A stretch of 64,000 bases of DNA from Candidatus Cloacimonas sp. (GCA_023227825.1 JALOCJ010000003.1:1-64000); one strand, 5' to 3'. Positions 28,001 through 37,395 are shown, counted from the first letter of the stretch. The notes: generated by a model from the letters alone, not told the origin. Numbers and translations: made by a program.

Positions 28001-30505
28001 GGCACTCCCATAATAATGATTAGTTTTTACTCTACTATCCATTAAAACAAGGATTGAAACCCTGATGGAAGATGTCCTCGGGGCCCTGCCACAAACGTTT
28101 TTACTCTACTATCCATTAAAACAAGGATTGAAACGTAGAATTTGATAAACGATTTAAATAATCACTATCAGTTTTTACTCTACTATCCATTAAAACAAGG
28201 ATTGAAACAGCTTAAATGTCTTATATGGCTCTTTAATAGCGCCAGTTTTTACTCTACTATCCATTAAAACAAGGATTGAAACAAAAATTCTTTAAAACGA
28301 AAGAAGCGCTTACTGTTGTTTTTACTCTACTATCCATTAAAACAAGGATTGAAACTTAATCTCATGACAGCTTCTATACCGGCATTGGTATGGTTTTTAC
28401 TCTACTATCCATTAAAACAAGGATTGAAACCTCGTATACTTTATTTGCTGTCAGAATTCTTGAAGGGTTTTTACTCTACTATCCATTAAAACAAGGATTG
28501 AAACAAAACCTGGTATATTTATATCTGGTATCTCTTGAAGTTTTTACTCTACTATCCATTAAAACAAGGATTGAAACTCACAAATCCATAGCCTGGGAAG
28601 CAATCCCATGCAGTTTTTACTCTACTATCCATTAAAACAAGGATTGAAACAACCTCCTTTAAGGTAAAAAAGAGCCGGCACCATCCAGTTTTTACTCTAC
28701 TATCCATTAAAACAAGGATTGAAACTTGGCAAAGAGGCACCATGAAACCAGACAATCAGTGTTTTTACTCTACTATCCATTAAAACAAGGATTGAAACAG
28801 GTAGAGTGGAGTGAAAATCCCACTATGCTTTGCGGTTTTTACTCTACTATCCATTAAAACAAGGATTGAAACCCAGATAATTAAAAATGATAAAAAACTA
28901 TTATCTGGGTTTTTACTCTACTATCCATTAAAACAAGGATTGAAACTCTGATGCTCTTTTAAGAACTCAGACAGCAGGAATAGTTTTTACTCTACTATCC
29001 ATTAAAACAAGGATTGAAACAATTATTAGAATCAGTTGACGGGAAAGAGATAAAAATGTTTTTACTCTACTATCCATTAAAACAAGGATTGAAACTGAAT
29101 GCTAAGATTGGCGATAAGGTATCTATTATTGTTTTTACTCTACTATCCATTAAAACAAGGATTGAAACCTGCTACGGACTGAATTAAGTAGAAACGAAAT
29201 CTTGTTTTTACTCTACTATCCATTAAAACAAGGATTGAAACGTTCCAAAATCAACTAAATAACCCGAAGAAAACGGGTTTTTACTCTACTATCCATTAAA
29301 ACAAGGATTGAAACGTTCCAAAATCAACTAAATAACCCGAAGAAAACGGGTTTTTACTCTACTATCCATTAAAACAAGGATTGAAACTATGAGATAGATG
29401 GTTATCTTTGGACCAAGTGTCCAAGAGTTTTTACTCTACTATCCATTAAAACAAGGATTGAAACATTATACTGCGGGAAACGCAGTAGTAGTGCGTGTTT
29501 TGTTTTTACTCTACTATCCATTAAAACAAGGATTGAAACTCCCAGCACTGGACAGGAATTGCCAGCTGGCGTTCTGTTTATACTCTACTATCCATTAAAA
29601 CAAGGATTGAAACTGGAAATAAATCAACAAAAAAAATTCAAAAATATCAGTTTTTACTCTACTATCCATTAAAACAAGGATTGAAACAAGCTTAAAGCAA
29701 TCGTAAAGTTCTCACAAATTTCAGTTTTTACTCTACTATCCATTAAAACAAGGATTGAAACAAGCTTAAAGCAATCGTAAAGTTCTCACAAATTTCAGTT
29801 TTTACTCTACTATCCATTAAAACAAGGATTGAAACAGAGGGTATTTCAAAGATGCATTAAAAAGCGCTAAAGTTTTTACTCTACTATCCATTAAAACAAG
29901 GATTGAAACGCAAGCCGGGACCCGGTGAGTTGCCGGCTTGCTTTTGTTTTTACTCTACTATCCATTAAAACAAGGATTGAAACCAAAAGAGCATGGATTG
30001 AACTATTGTGATATATCCCAGTTTTTACTCTACTATCCATTAAAACAAGGATTGAAACACAGTTTTTTTCATCCTATCCATAGCCGGGATAGGAAGTTTT
30101 TACTCTACTATCCATTAAAACAAGGATTGAAACACCGGCAGGTCGGAAACATCAACAACATTCCCTTCATGTTTTTACTCTACTATCCATTAAAACAAGG
30201 ATTGAAACATTGAATTTATGGTGACAACTGAGAACAACTGATGGTTTTTACTCTACTATCCATTAAAACAAGGATTGAAGCTGATATTAAGGCAAACATC
30301 TAGCTATGTCATTAGCAAATTTTTATCCTACTATCTATTAAAACAAGGATTGAAACAGAAATCTACCCAGCATGGACATGACGAAGGAAGAAAATTTTTA
30401 TCCTACTATCTATTAAAACAAGGATTGAAACTGATAAGCCAATAGATATGCGAGTTCTCAAGATTAGATTTTTATCCTACTATCCATTAAAACAAGGATT
30501 GAAAC
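22015..30505 (+). CRISPR. Type I-B CRISPR array, about 115 repeats of 38 nt
   Basis: The repeat starts GTTTTTACTC, ends AAGGATTGAAAC and is 38 nt long (first copy 22015-22052). I counted about 115 copies by eye with spacers of roughly 35-38 nt. Nearly all copies are identical. One at 29576-29613 has T5 changed to A. The copy at 30244-30281 ends GAAGC. The last three (30319-30356, 30394-30431, 30468-30505) begin ATTTTTATCC instead, marking the old, leader-distal end. Exact duplicate spacers: 23173/24651, 29242/29315 and 29688/29762. Spacers shared except at their 3' end: 23098/24428 and 26360/26879. A diverged pair: 23468/24206. Transcription is expected left to right, with Cas6 cutting to leave ATTGAAAC handles. 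The many short peptides readable across the repeats are not genes. Confidence 0.99.
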
Positions 30506-30602
30506 ATGAGGGAAAGAGAGAAACTTAGAAGTCAAAACCATCTAAGATGGCAAATGAATTTTAGTTAGAAAAAAATAGGGTAATGAACTTCTATCAAAGT
30601 TC

Positions 30603-30630
30603 TTGACAGAAATAAGTAAAGAAAGATTAA
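30603..30630 (+). promoter_or_regulatory. Possible promoter of the exported-protein operon
   Basis: TTGACA at 30603-30608 is followed after 16 bp by GATTAA at 30625-30630. The -10 match is weak. It lies 52 bp upstream of the preferred start at 30682, just after the CRISPR array. Confidence 0.35.
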
Positions 30631-30681
30631 GGAATAAATAAAAGGTTGTATTCTCCAAAGCAGGAGAGAGGTAATTTTAAT

Positions 30682-31773
30682 ATGCCTAAACACATATTTA
30701 TAACATTAGCAATTACTTTAATGACAGGTCTTTTATTTGCCAGTCAGATGGTTAAATATGCCGGTTTTTGTTTTAGTGGTTCGTACGCCGATATAGACAA
30801 AAACTATCCCTACACCCAAAAAATTTTGGAGGAGAGCGATTCTCCCCAGTCCTATCTGGACAAACTATTTTACGATTATTTTTCCGTTAATCCCGAGCTG
30901 GGAAATTTTACTTTGGACATTGAACATAAAACCCAAGCAACTCTTTCTCTGGCAATGGCTTTGAATAGGGAAGAAATTGCCTTTGAATATTATGGAAAAG
31001 AAACCAAAGCAATATATAATCTCGGGTGCACAGTTTTTATTATGGATTTTTCCGATATGACAGTTTTACAATCCTATCCTATAAATGTCACTTATATAGA
31101 CCTTTACAATGGAGAACCAGAGCAGCAGACAATAATTCTAACCTTAAAAAAACTCTATTCTGATTTCATTTTGCAAAAGTTGGAAAGTAACCGAAAAAAC
31201 ATATATATCCGATCTGCTGGTTCGTTAACTATCAAAGTTGCCAATGTTAATTTCCAAGAAGAAGCATTACCGTTTCTTGGTTCTTATAAAACAGAACCAG
31301 AAATTGAAACTTATGCCAGTATTGTAGCTCAGCATTTAACAGAAGCGCTTGCTTTCAAAATGAATTTAACCGTTTTACCTTATTCTCGCAGTAATTTATC
31401 CTACAAAATGTCGCTTTCCTTTTCCGATGCCAGCATTCAGAATTTCACTATTCCCTCTGCCAGTTATGATATAGACCTCAATGTGAAGCGTTTTCTGAAA
31501 AAGCTTTACAAAGAAACTGCTGCGGAAAGAGTTGATCTTTATGGAGTAGAATTGGAAATGCGAATTTATGATGCCGAATTTAACCAAGAATACTGGAAGC
31601 AGACCATTCAAAATGGAGCAGCTAAACAAATTGCTGCTGGACAAAAAATCGGTAATGAGTTTTATAACTATAACGAAATTCTTCTTTTAACGCTATCGGA
31701 TAAAATTCCGATAACGCTGAAAGAAGATAAAAAACTAATGAAGGGGATATTAAAAAAATGCGCAAACTATTAA
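30682..31773 (+). CDS. Exported protein of unknown function, first of four
   Basis: A 363-residue protein with a clear signal peptide (MPKHIFITLAITLMTGLLFAS). I do not recognise a family. The rest is mixed alpha/beta with no membrane helix or cysteine cluster. I choose ATG 30682 because GGAGAGAGG lies about 10 nt upstream and the signal peptide then starts at once; an in-frame ATG at 30646 would add 12 residues. Its 3' end overlaps the next gene by 16 bp, so the two are translated together. The four exported products at 30682-34695 probably act together in the envelope. Confidence 0.8.
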   Translation: MPKHIFITLAITLMTGLLFASQMVKYAGFCFSGSYADIDKNYPYTQKILEESDSPQSYLDKLFYDYFSVNPELGNFTLDIEHKTQATLSLAMALNREEIAFEYYGKETKAIYNLGCTVFIMDFSDMTVLQSYPINVTYIDLYNGEPEQQTIILTLKKLYSDFILQKLESNRKNIYIRSAGSLTIKVANVNFQEEALPFLGSYKTEPEIETYASIVAQHLTEALAFKMNLTVLPYSRSNLSYKMSLSFSDASIQNFTIPSASYDIDLNVKRFLKKLYKETAAERVDLYGVELEMRIYDAEFNQEYWKQTIQNGAAKQIAAGQKIGNEFYNYNEILLLTLSDKIPITLKEDKKLMKGILKKCANY

Positions 31774-32876
31774 CTATCATTTTACTGGGCATTACTTTGC
31801 TGTTTTCCTATACCTATCTGGATGCAGCAGTGAAAGTTAAGGTTAAAGGCACTATTGAAACCAAAAGGAAAAAACCCAAACCGGAAGAAATAAAAACCGC
31901 TACTTATAATGCCAAGATTTTAGCTATTAAGAAATATGCTTCCGAAAAAGACAGTCGCAGAAGAGAACTCATCAATGAATTGCTGCCGGAAATTGAAAAA
32001 GACATAGATAACTACATTCTGGAAGTTAATTATCTGAATGACGGGGAATACAAAAATGGCATCTGGGAACAATTGATGGAGGTTACTATTGATGATGTGC
32101 AGTTAGACCTCTTGATCAATGAACGCATGAAAGGCATTTTGGAAATGACTGAACCTACATATTTAAGCTTTGTGTATGTAGCCCGAGAAGTTGCTGCAGT
32201 GGAAACTCAGGGAAAAACTGTAAAAAAAGACCTTTCTGCCAAATCCGATGTTGCTGCTTCCGGTTCAGTTTCAACCAGCGGAGAAACATCCTCCGATATT
32301 TCCAGTAACGATAAAATCAGCACCGGCAGTCAAGCTGATATAAGTGTAAGTAAAAAGGGTTCTACTAATAAGTCCGTTATGTATTCTGAATCCGTTACTA
32401 ACAAAAGTGAGGGAATAACTTACCGCATCTATAATCCCGGGGAAATTGATACAAAAGTAACAGAGGTGTTCAATAAAGCCAATTTTGAAGTAGTGCCAAC
32501 TTATGAAGTAGGAATTCTACCCGAAAAATTCGCCTACGATTTTGCCGCTTTAAATGAAATTTCTTCATCTACACAAAAAGAAGCAACCGATATTGCGCGT
32601 GAGGCAGGTTTGGACTTTTTGGCTGTAGCTATGCTTGATGTAGGGCGTGAAGAAATTGATCCTGTTACAGGAGGCAGCAGGGTCTATGTAAAAGTGAATG
32701 GGTATATTTTAGACCTGCGCAAAAAGTTCGCTGTAAAAATATGCAGTGCAGGACCTTATCAGTTTAGTGGAATTGGCTCAAATCCAACTGTAGCTAAAAC
32801 AAATGCTTTAATTGAAGCAGCAACACATACATCTCAGGATTTGGTAGATCAGCTGCGGGTAAAGCTTGGAAGCTAA
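31758..32876 (+). CDS. Exported protein of unknown function, second of four
   Basis: A 372-residue protein with a signal peptide (MRKLLTIILLGITLLFSYTYLDAA). The N-terminal part (25-130) is basic, then charged helices (EIKTATYNAKILAIKKYASEKDSRRRELINELLPEIEKDI). A Ser/Thr/Asp/Lys-rich linker of about 60 residues follows (165-225), then a mixed alpha/beta C-terminal domain. The N-terminal pattern, in which a repeated string of residues becomes a long helix after a strand, recalls the LPP20/FlgT-like exported proteins, but I cannot confirm this. It overlaps the previous gene by 16 bp and the next by 11 bp. Confidence 0.78.
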   Translation: MRKLLTIILLGITLLFSYTYLDAAVKVKVKGTIETKRKKPKPEEIKTATYNAKILAIKKYASEKDSRRRELINELLPEIEKDIDNYILEVNYLNDGEYKNGIWEQLMEVTIDDVQLDLLINERMKGILEMTEPTYLSFVYVAREVAAVETQGKTVKKDLSAKSDVAASGSVSTSGETSSDISSNDKISTGSQADISVSKKGSTNKSVMYSESVTNKSEGITYRIYNPGEIDTKVTEVFNKANFEVVPTYEVGILPEKFAYDFAALNEISSSTQKEATDIAREAGLDFLAVAMLDVGREEIDPVTGGSRVYVKVNGYILDLRKKFAVKICSAGPYQFSGIGSNPTVAKTNALIEAATHTSQDLVDQLRVKLGS

Positions 32877-33609
32877 ATTAAGCAATTTAGTGAGAATATT
32901 CCGGCGTCAGCTAATTCTGATCTGTATATTTTTGCTTCTGGTCAACTATTCTGAACTGGAAGCTAAAAAGAAAAAATCAGACCCTGAAGTAAAGTTGTTT
33001 TTGGATGATTCTCAACTGGACAATCAGGAATACTATAACAAACTGCCTTTGCTGTCTCTGGAGGCATTTGCCGGTGCTCTATTGATGCCTAAAACATCAA
33101 ACTTTAAAGTAATTAATTATAACTATAAACTGGCTAAGGCAGAATCCAAAATAGCGGAAGAAATGGTAGCCGTCTCTTTGGGGATGCGTAAGGAATATGT
33201 AAAAATAGAAGCAGAAGGGAAATCCCTGCTGTCGGGAAACCTGGAAGGGAGTGATGCAGAAATATCTGAAACCGTGAAAGCGAAATTAGAAGACCTGAAA
33301 ACGGATAAAGCACAATTGAGTGAATCGCAAAAGGTCTATTTTTTAAGCGGTTTTATTTATCTTGCCAGCTCTATTGTGCGGGAAAAAACCATTCTGGAAA
33401 GTTCCAAAATGTTTATAAATGAAGCTAAAAACGCTAAAGGGATAGACGCTGTTATGTATGTTAAAGATATTCCTTATGCCACCAATGTTATAGTTGGTCT
33501 TCCTGTTTTGCTTTCAACTCAGATGAGGACTATTAGTGAATTTATAACCATTGCCAAAACCCAAAACATTGAAATTCCCAAAGATGTTACCGATAATTTG
33601 TTTCAGTGA
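32866..33609 (+). CDS. Exported protein of unknown function, third of four
   Basis: About 240-247 residues. No ATG is available at the 5' end: the open frame starts at TTG 32866, overlapping the previous gene, and GTG 32890 in frame gives a better signal peptide (RIFRRQLILICIFLLLVNYSELEA). The mature protein begins with a Lys run (KKKKSDPEV) and is mostly helical, with AGALLMPKTSNFKV and regions rich in Glu and Lys. No family is recognised. It is probably translated by coupling to the gene before it, which could explain the weak start. Confidence 0.7.
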   Translation: MEAKLSNLVRIFRRQLILICIFLLLVNYSELEAKKKKSDPEVKLFLDDSQLDNQEYYNKLPLLSLEAFAGALLMPKTSNFKVINYNYKLAKAESKIAEEMVAVSLGMRKEYVKIEAEGKSLLSGNLEGSDAEISETVKAKLEDLKTDKAQLSESQKVYFLSGFIYLASSIVREKTILESSKMFINEAKNAKGIDAVMYVKDIPYATNVIVGLPVLLSTQMRTISEFITIAKTQNIEIPKDVTDNLFQ

Positions 33610-33708
33610 ATTGTCTGTTTTAATTCTTGGCAGAATAACCAATTTGAGATGAAAAGTTTGTTCCAGTCCTTCGTTCTGCTTAAATTGATTATTGGTTAGG
33701 TTAATTTT

Positions 33709-34695
33709 ATGAACCGCAAAATTGTCTTAATATTCACTTTACTCTTGCTTATTGGTCTATGGCTCTCTGCCGCTAAGAAAAAACCGGAATGGATTTTAAA
33801 TCCTTATTCCCGTTATCCTTCCGAACAGTATCTTTGCGGTGTGGGGATGGCAAAAGAACTTAATAATGCTCAAAATGAGGCATTGAAAAATATTGCCGGA
33901 TTCTTTGAAACCCGCGTTATTGCAGTTACGAAAAGTATGGAAAGGGAAAAAAGTTCCTCTTCAGGTTATCAGACAAACAGCGAGACCTCTTCTTCCGTTA
34001 AAGCCATTGCCGAAGGAACTTTGAAATATACCCGAATTATGGAAACCTGGCAAGACCCGAAAACTAAAACTTTCTATGCTTTAGCGGTAATGGATAAAAT
34101 TGCCGTGCAAACCATTTATCGGAATGAAATTGACGACTGCGAGGAATTTATTGAAAACTGCCTTACCCCAAATGATGATCCCCTTATTCATTATGCCAAA
34201 ATTCTAAGTGCTATTGATAAATTGCAACAAACACAAGATGCTTATACTTATTATAATGCTCTGGCAAGCGATTCCGGAATTTTGTTAAAGCCGTTTCATA
34301 GCTTGCAGGAACTTGTGGAACTCAGAAATTATGCGGCTGGGGAAATTCCACTCCAAATCAGAGTTTTTGGAGATTCTTCAGGTCTTTTGGATGCTTCGTT
34401 GAAAAATGTTATAAACCAAATGGGCTTGTTGGAAAACGATAACTCTGAGTATCAAATTGTCGCTACCGTGAATCCTGAGCCGTATAAATCCCTGGGACAA
34501 CAATTTTTTCAACCCCTTCGCTTTAATATTTCTTTTAATTACAGAGAAAAAAACCTCTTTTCCTTTGTGGATAAAACAGAACAAGGCGGTTTTACTATTG
34601 AGGAAGCAACCTCCAGAGGAATTAGAGTTCTTGCCCAAAATATAGAAAACAAATTCCGCAAGGACTTTTACCAATTCCTCTTCAATTTACATTAA
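33709..34695 (+). CDS. LPP20-like exported protein, fourth of four
   Basis: A 328-residue protein with a signal peptide (MNRKIVLIFTLLLLIGLWLSA) lacking a lipobox Cys. Residues 25-150 resemble the LPP20 domain: KKPEWILNPYSRYPSEQYLCGVGMAKELNNAQNEA is characteristic, with a helix (NEALKNIAGFFETRVIAV) after the strand and WQDPKTKTFYALAVMDK at the end. The C-terminal half (about 220-325) is a separate alpha/beta domain. LPP20 proteins are envelope proteins of unclear role. It is 99 bp downstream of the third gene, with AGG before the ATG. Confidence 0.75.
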   Translation: MNRKIVLIFTLLLLIGLWLSAAKKKPEWILNPYSRYPSEQYLCGVGMAKELNNAQNEALKNIAGFFETRVIAVTKSMEREKSSSSGYQTNSETSSSVKAIAEGTLKYTRIMETWQDPKTKTFYALAVMDKIAVQTIYRNEIDDCEEFIENCLTPNDDPLIHYAKILSAIDKLQQTQDAYTYYNALASDSGILLKPFHSLQELVELRNYAAGEIPLQIRVFGDSSGLLDASLKNVINQMGLLENDNSEYQIVATVNPEPYKSLGQQFFQPLRFNISFNYREKNLFSFVDKTEQGGFTIEEATSRGIRVLAQNIENKFRKDFYQFLFNLH

Positions 34696-34727
34696 ATGTG
34701 TAGTCGGAAAACGCTGTTCCGCCGGAT

Positions 34728-34908
34728 GGTTGACCTCCTGGTCAACCAAATTAAACGACGAGGACATCGTTTTTCCGGAAGTTTGACCTCCTGGTCAACC
34801 AAATTAAACGACGAGGAAATCGTTTTACCGGAAGGTTGACCTCCTGGTCAACCAAATTAAACGACGGGGACATCGTTTTTCCGGAAGGTTGACCTCCTGG
34901 TCAACCAC
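34728..34908. repeat. 53-bp intergenic tandem repeats with two palindromes (about 3.4 copies)
   Basis: GGTTGACCTCCTGGTCAACC (10-bp arms) recurs at a 53-bp period (TTGACC at 34730, 34783, 34836 and 34889), the second copy having G to T at its second base. Between copies lies AACGACGAGGACATCGTT plus TTCCGG. Each unit thus has two stem-loops. The same family appears singly at 48415, in reverse orientation inside miaA (11032-11108), and in part near 12514. The rest of 34696-34952 holds only the ribosome site of the next gene. Confidence 0.85.
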
Positions 34909-34952
34909 CCCTTACACTTTATTTCATTATATGTTAACTGTATGAGGAGATA

Positions 34953-36179
34953 ATGAAAAAGTTCTTATTACTTATTCTGCTCCCTGTAATCTGTGTGGCG
35001 TTTCTGCAAGCGGATTATATTTATGTAGTAAATTCCGAATCCCGTACTTTAAGCAGAATTGATACTGAAACAGGAACAGTAAATAACACTTTTACGCAAT
35101 TAGGGTTAACTCCTAATATGCTGAAAGTGAATACAGATTATATTTATGTAGTTCTTTCTGGAGCTAATAGCATTCAGATGATAGATAGACATAGTGGAAC
35201 AACTATCCGGAATATTTTTATTGCTTCCAGTTCCAATCCCTGGGATGTAGTAGAGAATAATGGTTATCTGTATGTAAGCGGGATGTTTACTAATAAGGTC
35301 TATAAAATCAGTCAAGAGACCTGGACAGTTGTAGACCAAATTACAGTTGGCACAGCCCCGGAAGGTTTAGAGGTCTGTAATGGAAAATTATATGTATGTA
35401 ATACAGGTGGCTATGCCAGTGGTTATGCCAATAGCAGCGTCTCTGTAATTGACCTGAATTCTTTCAGTGTAATAAAATCCATTCCTGTGTGGACGAACCC
35501 TCAGGATTTATATGTTTTTAACTCTCAACTGCATATTGTTTGCACCGGTAATTGGAGTTCTATTTCCGGAGCTGTGGATATTATTGATTCTATAACAGAT
35601 GAACGCATAGACCGTCTTTTAATGGGAGGCAATCCCTGGAGTGTATGGATTAGTCCACAAGGAATTGCCTATTTGGGAGAGGGGTATAACAGCGGGGTAT
35701 ATTCTTATAATGCATCAACTCTGGAAATTTTGCATAACAGCAGTAATCCTTTAACTCCTGGCGGGATAATGATAAGCGGTTCAAATGACTGTATTGCTGT
35801 TCTTTATGCTCCCTGGAGTCAAAATGGAACTGTATATTTAAGGAATCATAACTGGCAACCTATATCCCAATGGACGGTTGCTTTACTCCCAACCGATATT
35901 TGTTATTATAGCAATGAAACTCCTATTTCCGATGAGGAATTGCCTTTGCCCAAAATATCATTATATCCTAATCCGGTTAATAAGGATGGTATTCTCAATT
36001 TCAAAATAGATAATGCTTTTTACAAAGAACTGGAGGTTTATAATTTACGGGGGCAAAAAGTTTTGCAAACCAATGTTATCAAAGGGGAAACAAGCATAGA
36101 TCTTAAAGGGAAGGGCTTGCATAGCGGAATTTATTTTTACAAAAGCGGCAATGTTCAAGGGAAGCTAATAATTAAATAG
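34953..36179 (+). CDS. Secreted YncE-like beta-propeller protein with T9SS sorting tail
   Basis: A 408-residue protein with a signal peptide (MKKFLLLILLPVICVAFLQA). Residues 25-320 form about six or seven propeller blades of the YncE/40-residue YVTN type, with repeated YVVNSESRTLSRIDTETG, YVVLSGANSIQMIDRHSG and YVCNTGG-like strands. The last 75 residues are a type IX secretion sorting domain (ISLYPNPVNKDGILNFKI ... LHSGIYFYKSGNVQGKLIIK). It is probably displayed on or released from the outer membrane and may bind a ligand. The ribosome site is GAGGAG. Its TAG stop is followed in the same frame directly by coding sequence of a truncated fic gene. Confidence 0.88.
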   Translation: MKKFLLLILLPVICVAFLQADYIYVVNSESRTLSRIDTETGTVNNTFTQLGLTPNMLKVNTDYIYVVLSGANSIQMIDRHSGTTIRNIFIASSSNPWDVVENNGYLYVSGMFTNKVYKISQETWTVVDQITVGTAPEGLEVCNGKLYVCNTGGYASGYANSSVSVIDLNSFSVIKSIPVWTNPQDLYVFNSQLHIVCTGNWSSISGAVDIIDSITDERIDRLLMGGNPWSVWISPQGIAYLGEGYNSGVYSYNASTLEILHNSSNPLTPGGIMISGSNDCIAVLYAPWSQNGTVYLRNHNWQPISQWTVALLPTDICYYSNETPISDEELPLPKISLYPNPVNKDGILNFKIDNAFYKELEVYNLRGQKVLQTNVIKGETSIDLKGKGLHSGIYFYKSGNVQGKLIIK

Positions 36180-36239
36180 TACCCGCTAGAAAACTTACCT
36201 CTTTCTTTACGGTTAATCAGAAATACACATAAAATATTG

Positions 36240-36962
36240 ATGACTAATGTCAGAGGAAAATATAAAACCCCGGGAGAATTTCGTTCCAGTCAGAATTGGA
36301 TTGGTGGTTCATCTTTAGCTGATGCAGCTTTTATACCTCCGCATAGAGATGATCTAAACGATTTACTTGATGATTTTGAACATTTTTTGCATAATGAAAA
36401 CATTGTTATACCCCATTTGGTTAGGTGTGCAATTGCCCATTATCAGTTTGAAACAATACATCCCTTTCAAGATGGGAATGGACGCATTGGACGCTTACTG
36501 ATAACTTTATATCTGATTAGCAATCATCTGCTTATTAAACCTACCCTTTATCTTTCTGATTTTTTTGAAAGACATCGAGGTGCTTATTATGACGCTTTAT
36601 CTAGAGTAAGAGAATCAAATGATCTAGGTGGGTGGGTGCGTTTTTTTTTGGAGGCAGTTATTGAAACCGCAGAAAAAGGAAAAACGACTTTCCATAATAT
36701 CCTTAAATTGCATATCAATATTGATAATGAACTGACTAAACTGGGTAAAAGAACCGATAATGCAAGAAAATTGTTGATGCATTTATATCAATCACCTGTT
36801 GTTAATGTTAGGCAAGTAGAATCAATTTTAGGCATTAAATACTATTCTGCCAATGAATTGATCAAGGCACTTGTGGATCTGAATATTTTACAGGAAACTA
36901 CTGGTTTTACCAGAAATAGGTTTTTTCTGTTTAAAAAATATATTGATGTTTTTAAGGGGTAA
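36240..36962 (+). CDS. Fic family protein, 5'-truncated
   Basis: Fic domains transfer AMP or another phosphate-containing group to target proteins. The catalytic motif is complete (HPFQDGNGRIGR) and the flap, substrate and C-terminal winged-helix regions are present. The first ~110 residues usual in such Fic proteins, including the inhibitory helix region, are absent. Fic-like codons (PLSLRLIRNTHKILMTNVRGKYKTPGEFR) continue upstream in frame without an ATG, right back to 36180, where they meet the TAG stop of the propeller gene. The only start codons are TTG 36237 and ATG 36240, with a poor ribosome site. Either a remnant left by a deletion or a shortened, possibly deregulated enzyme. Best read as a decaying gene. 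Confidence 0.7.
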   Translation: MTNVRGKYKTPGEFRSSQNWIGGSSLADAAFIPPHRDDLNDLLDDFEHFLHNENIVIPHLVRCAIAHYQFETIHPFQDGNGRIGRLLITLYLISNHLLIKPTLYLSDFFERHRGAYYDALSRVRESNDLGGWVRFFLEAVIETAEKGKTTFHNILKLHINIDNELTKLGKRTDNARKLLMHLYQSPVVNVRQVESILGIKYYSANELIKALVDLNILQETTGFTRNRFFLFKKYIDVFKG

Positions 36963-37075
36963 ACCAAAATATGATTTTTTATATGTTGTTTTGGAGGGGG
37001 AAAACCAAAATATGATTTTTTATATGTTGTTTTGTAGGGGGAAAACCAAAATATAGATTTTTTATTTTGCTTTCG
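36957..37075. repeat. 41-bp tandem repeats (about 2.8 copies)
   Basis: AAACCAAAATAT starts at 36961, 37002 and 37043, each with a GGGG lead and a T-run followed by ATATGTTGTTTTG in the first two copies. It starts at the fic stop codon. The rest of 37076-37286 shows no gene. It includes a TTTCATAGA direct duplication near 37109. Confidence 0.7.
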
Positions 37076-37286
37076 GCAATGTAAAAATACCGCTCACAGA
37101 TTGCATAGATTTCATAGATTTCATAGTTATGGAGTGAACAGGATTTTGGGGATTTAAAGGATTTTAGAAGAAATTTTAGCCACCGAGAACACAACAGTCA
37201 GAATCGTCTTAACTACTACACATAATAGCAAGATCGTTGCCAGTTTTTTACAAAGTTACAGGTAGCATTGTCTTAGGATTTTAGCA

Positions 37287-37314
37287 TTGACATAATAATT
37301 ATGCTCTTTATATT
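37287..37314 (+). promoter_or_regulatory. Promoter of the HTH/helicase/methyltransferase operon
   Basis: TTGACA at 37287-37292 and TATATT at 37309-37314, 16 bp apart. It is 82 bp upstream of the small HTH gene and is the only good promoter I see before the six-gene operon ending at 47983. Confidence 0.65.
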
Positions 37315-37363
37315 GGTCTTATCCCAATATGATTCCTTTTTATACTGTTTCTGATGGGGTCTT

Positions 37364-37381
37364 CAGATGTGTTTGCATCTG
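37364..37381 (+). promoter_or_regulatory. Hairpin in the 5' untranslated region of the defence operon
   Basis: CAGATG-TGTTTG-CATCTG, 6-bp arms, ending 14 nt before the ATG at 37396 and just before its AGGAG ribosome site. As DNA it could be an operator for the HTH protein; as RNA it could modulate translation. Confidence 0.4.
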
Positions 37382-37395
37382 GATAGGAGCTTGTT

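Noticed and set aside
22122..30213. Many short ORFs across the array reading VFTLLSIKTRIET or FLLYYPLKQGLK
   Set aside because: They are translations of the CRISPR repeat in different frames, broken by spacers, with no ribosome sites.
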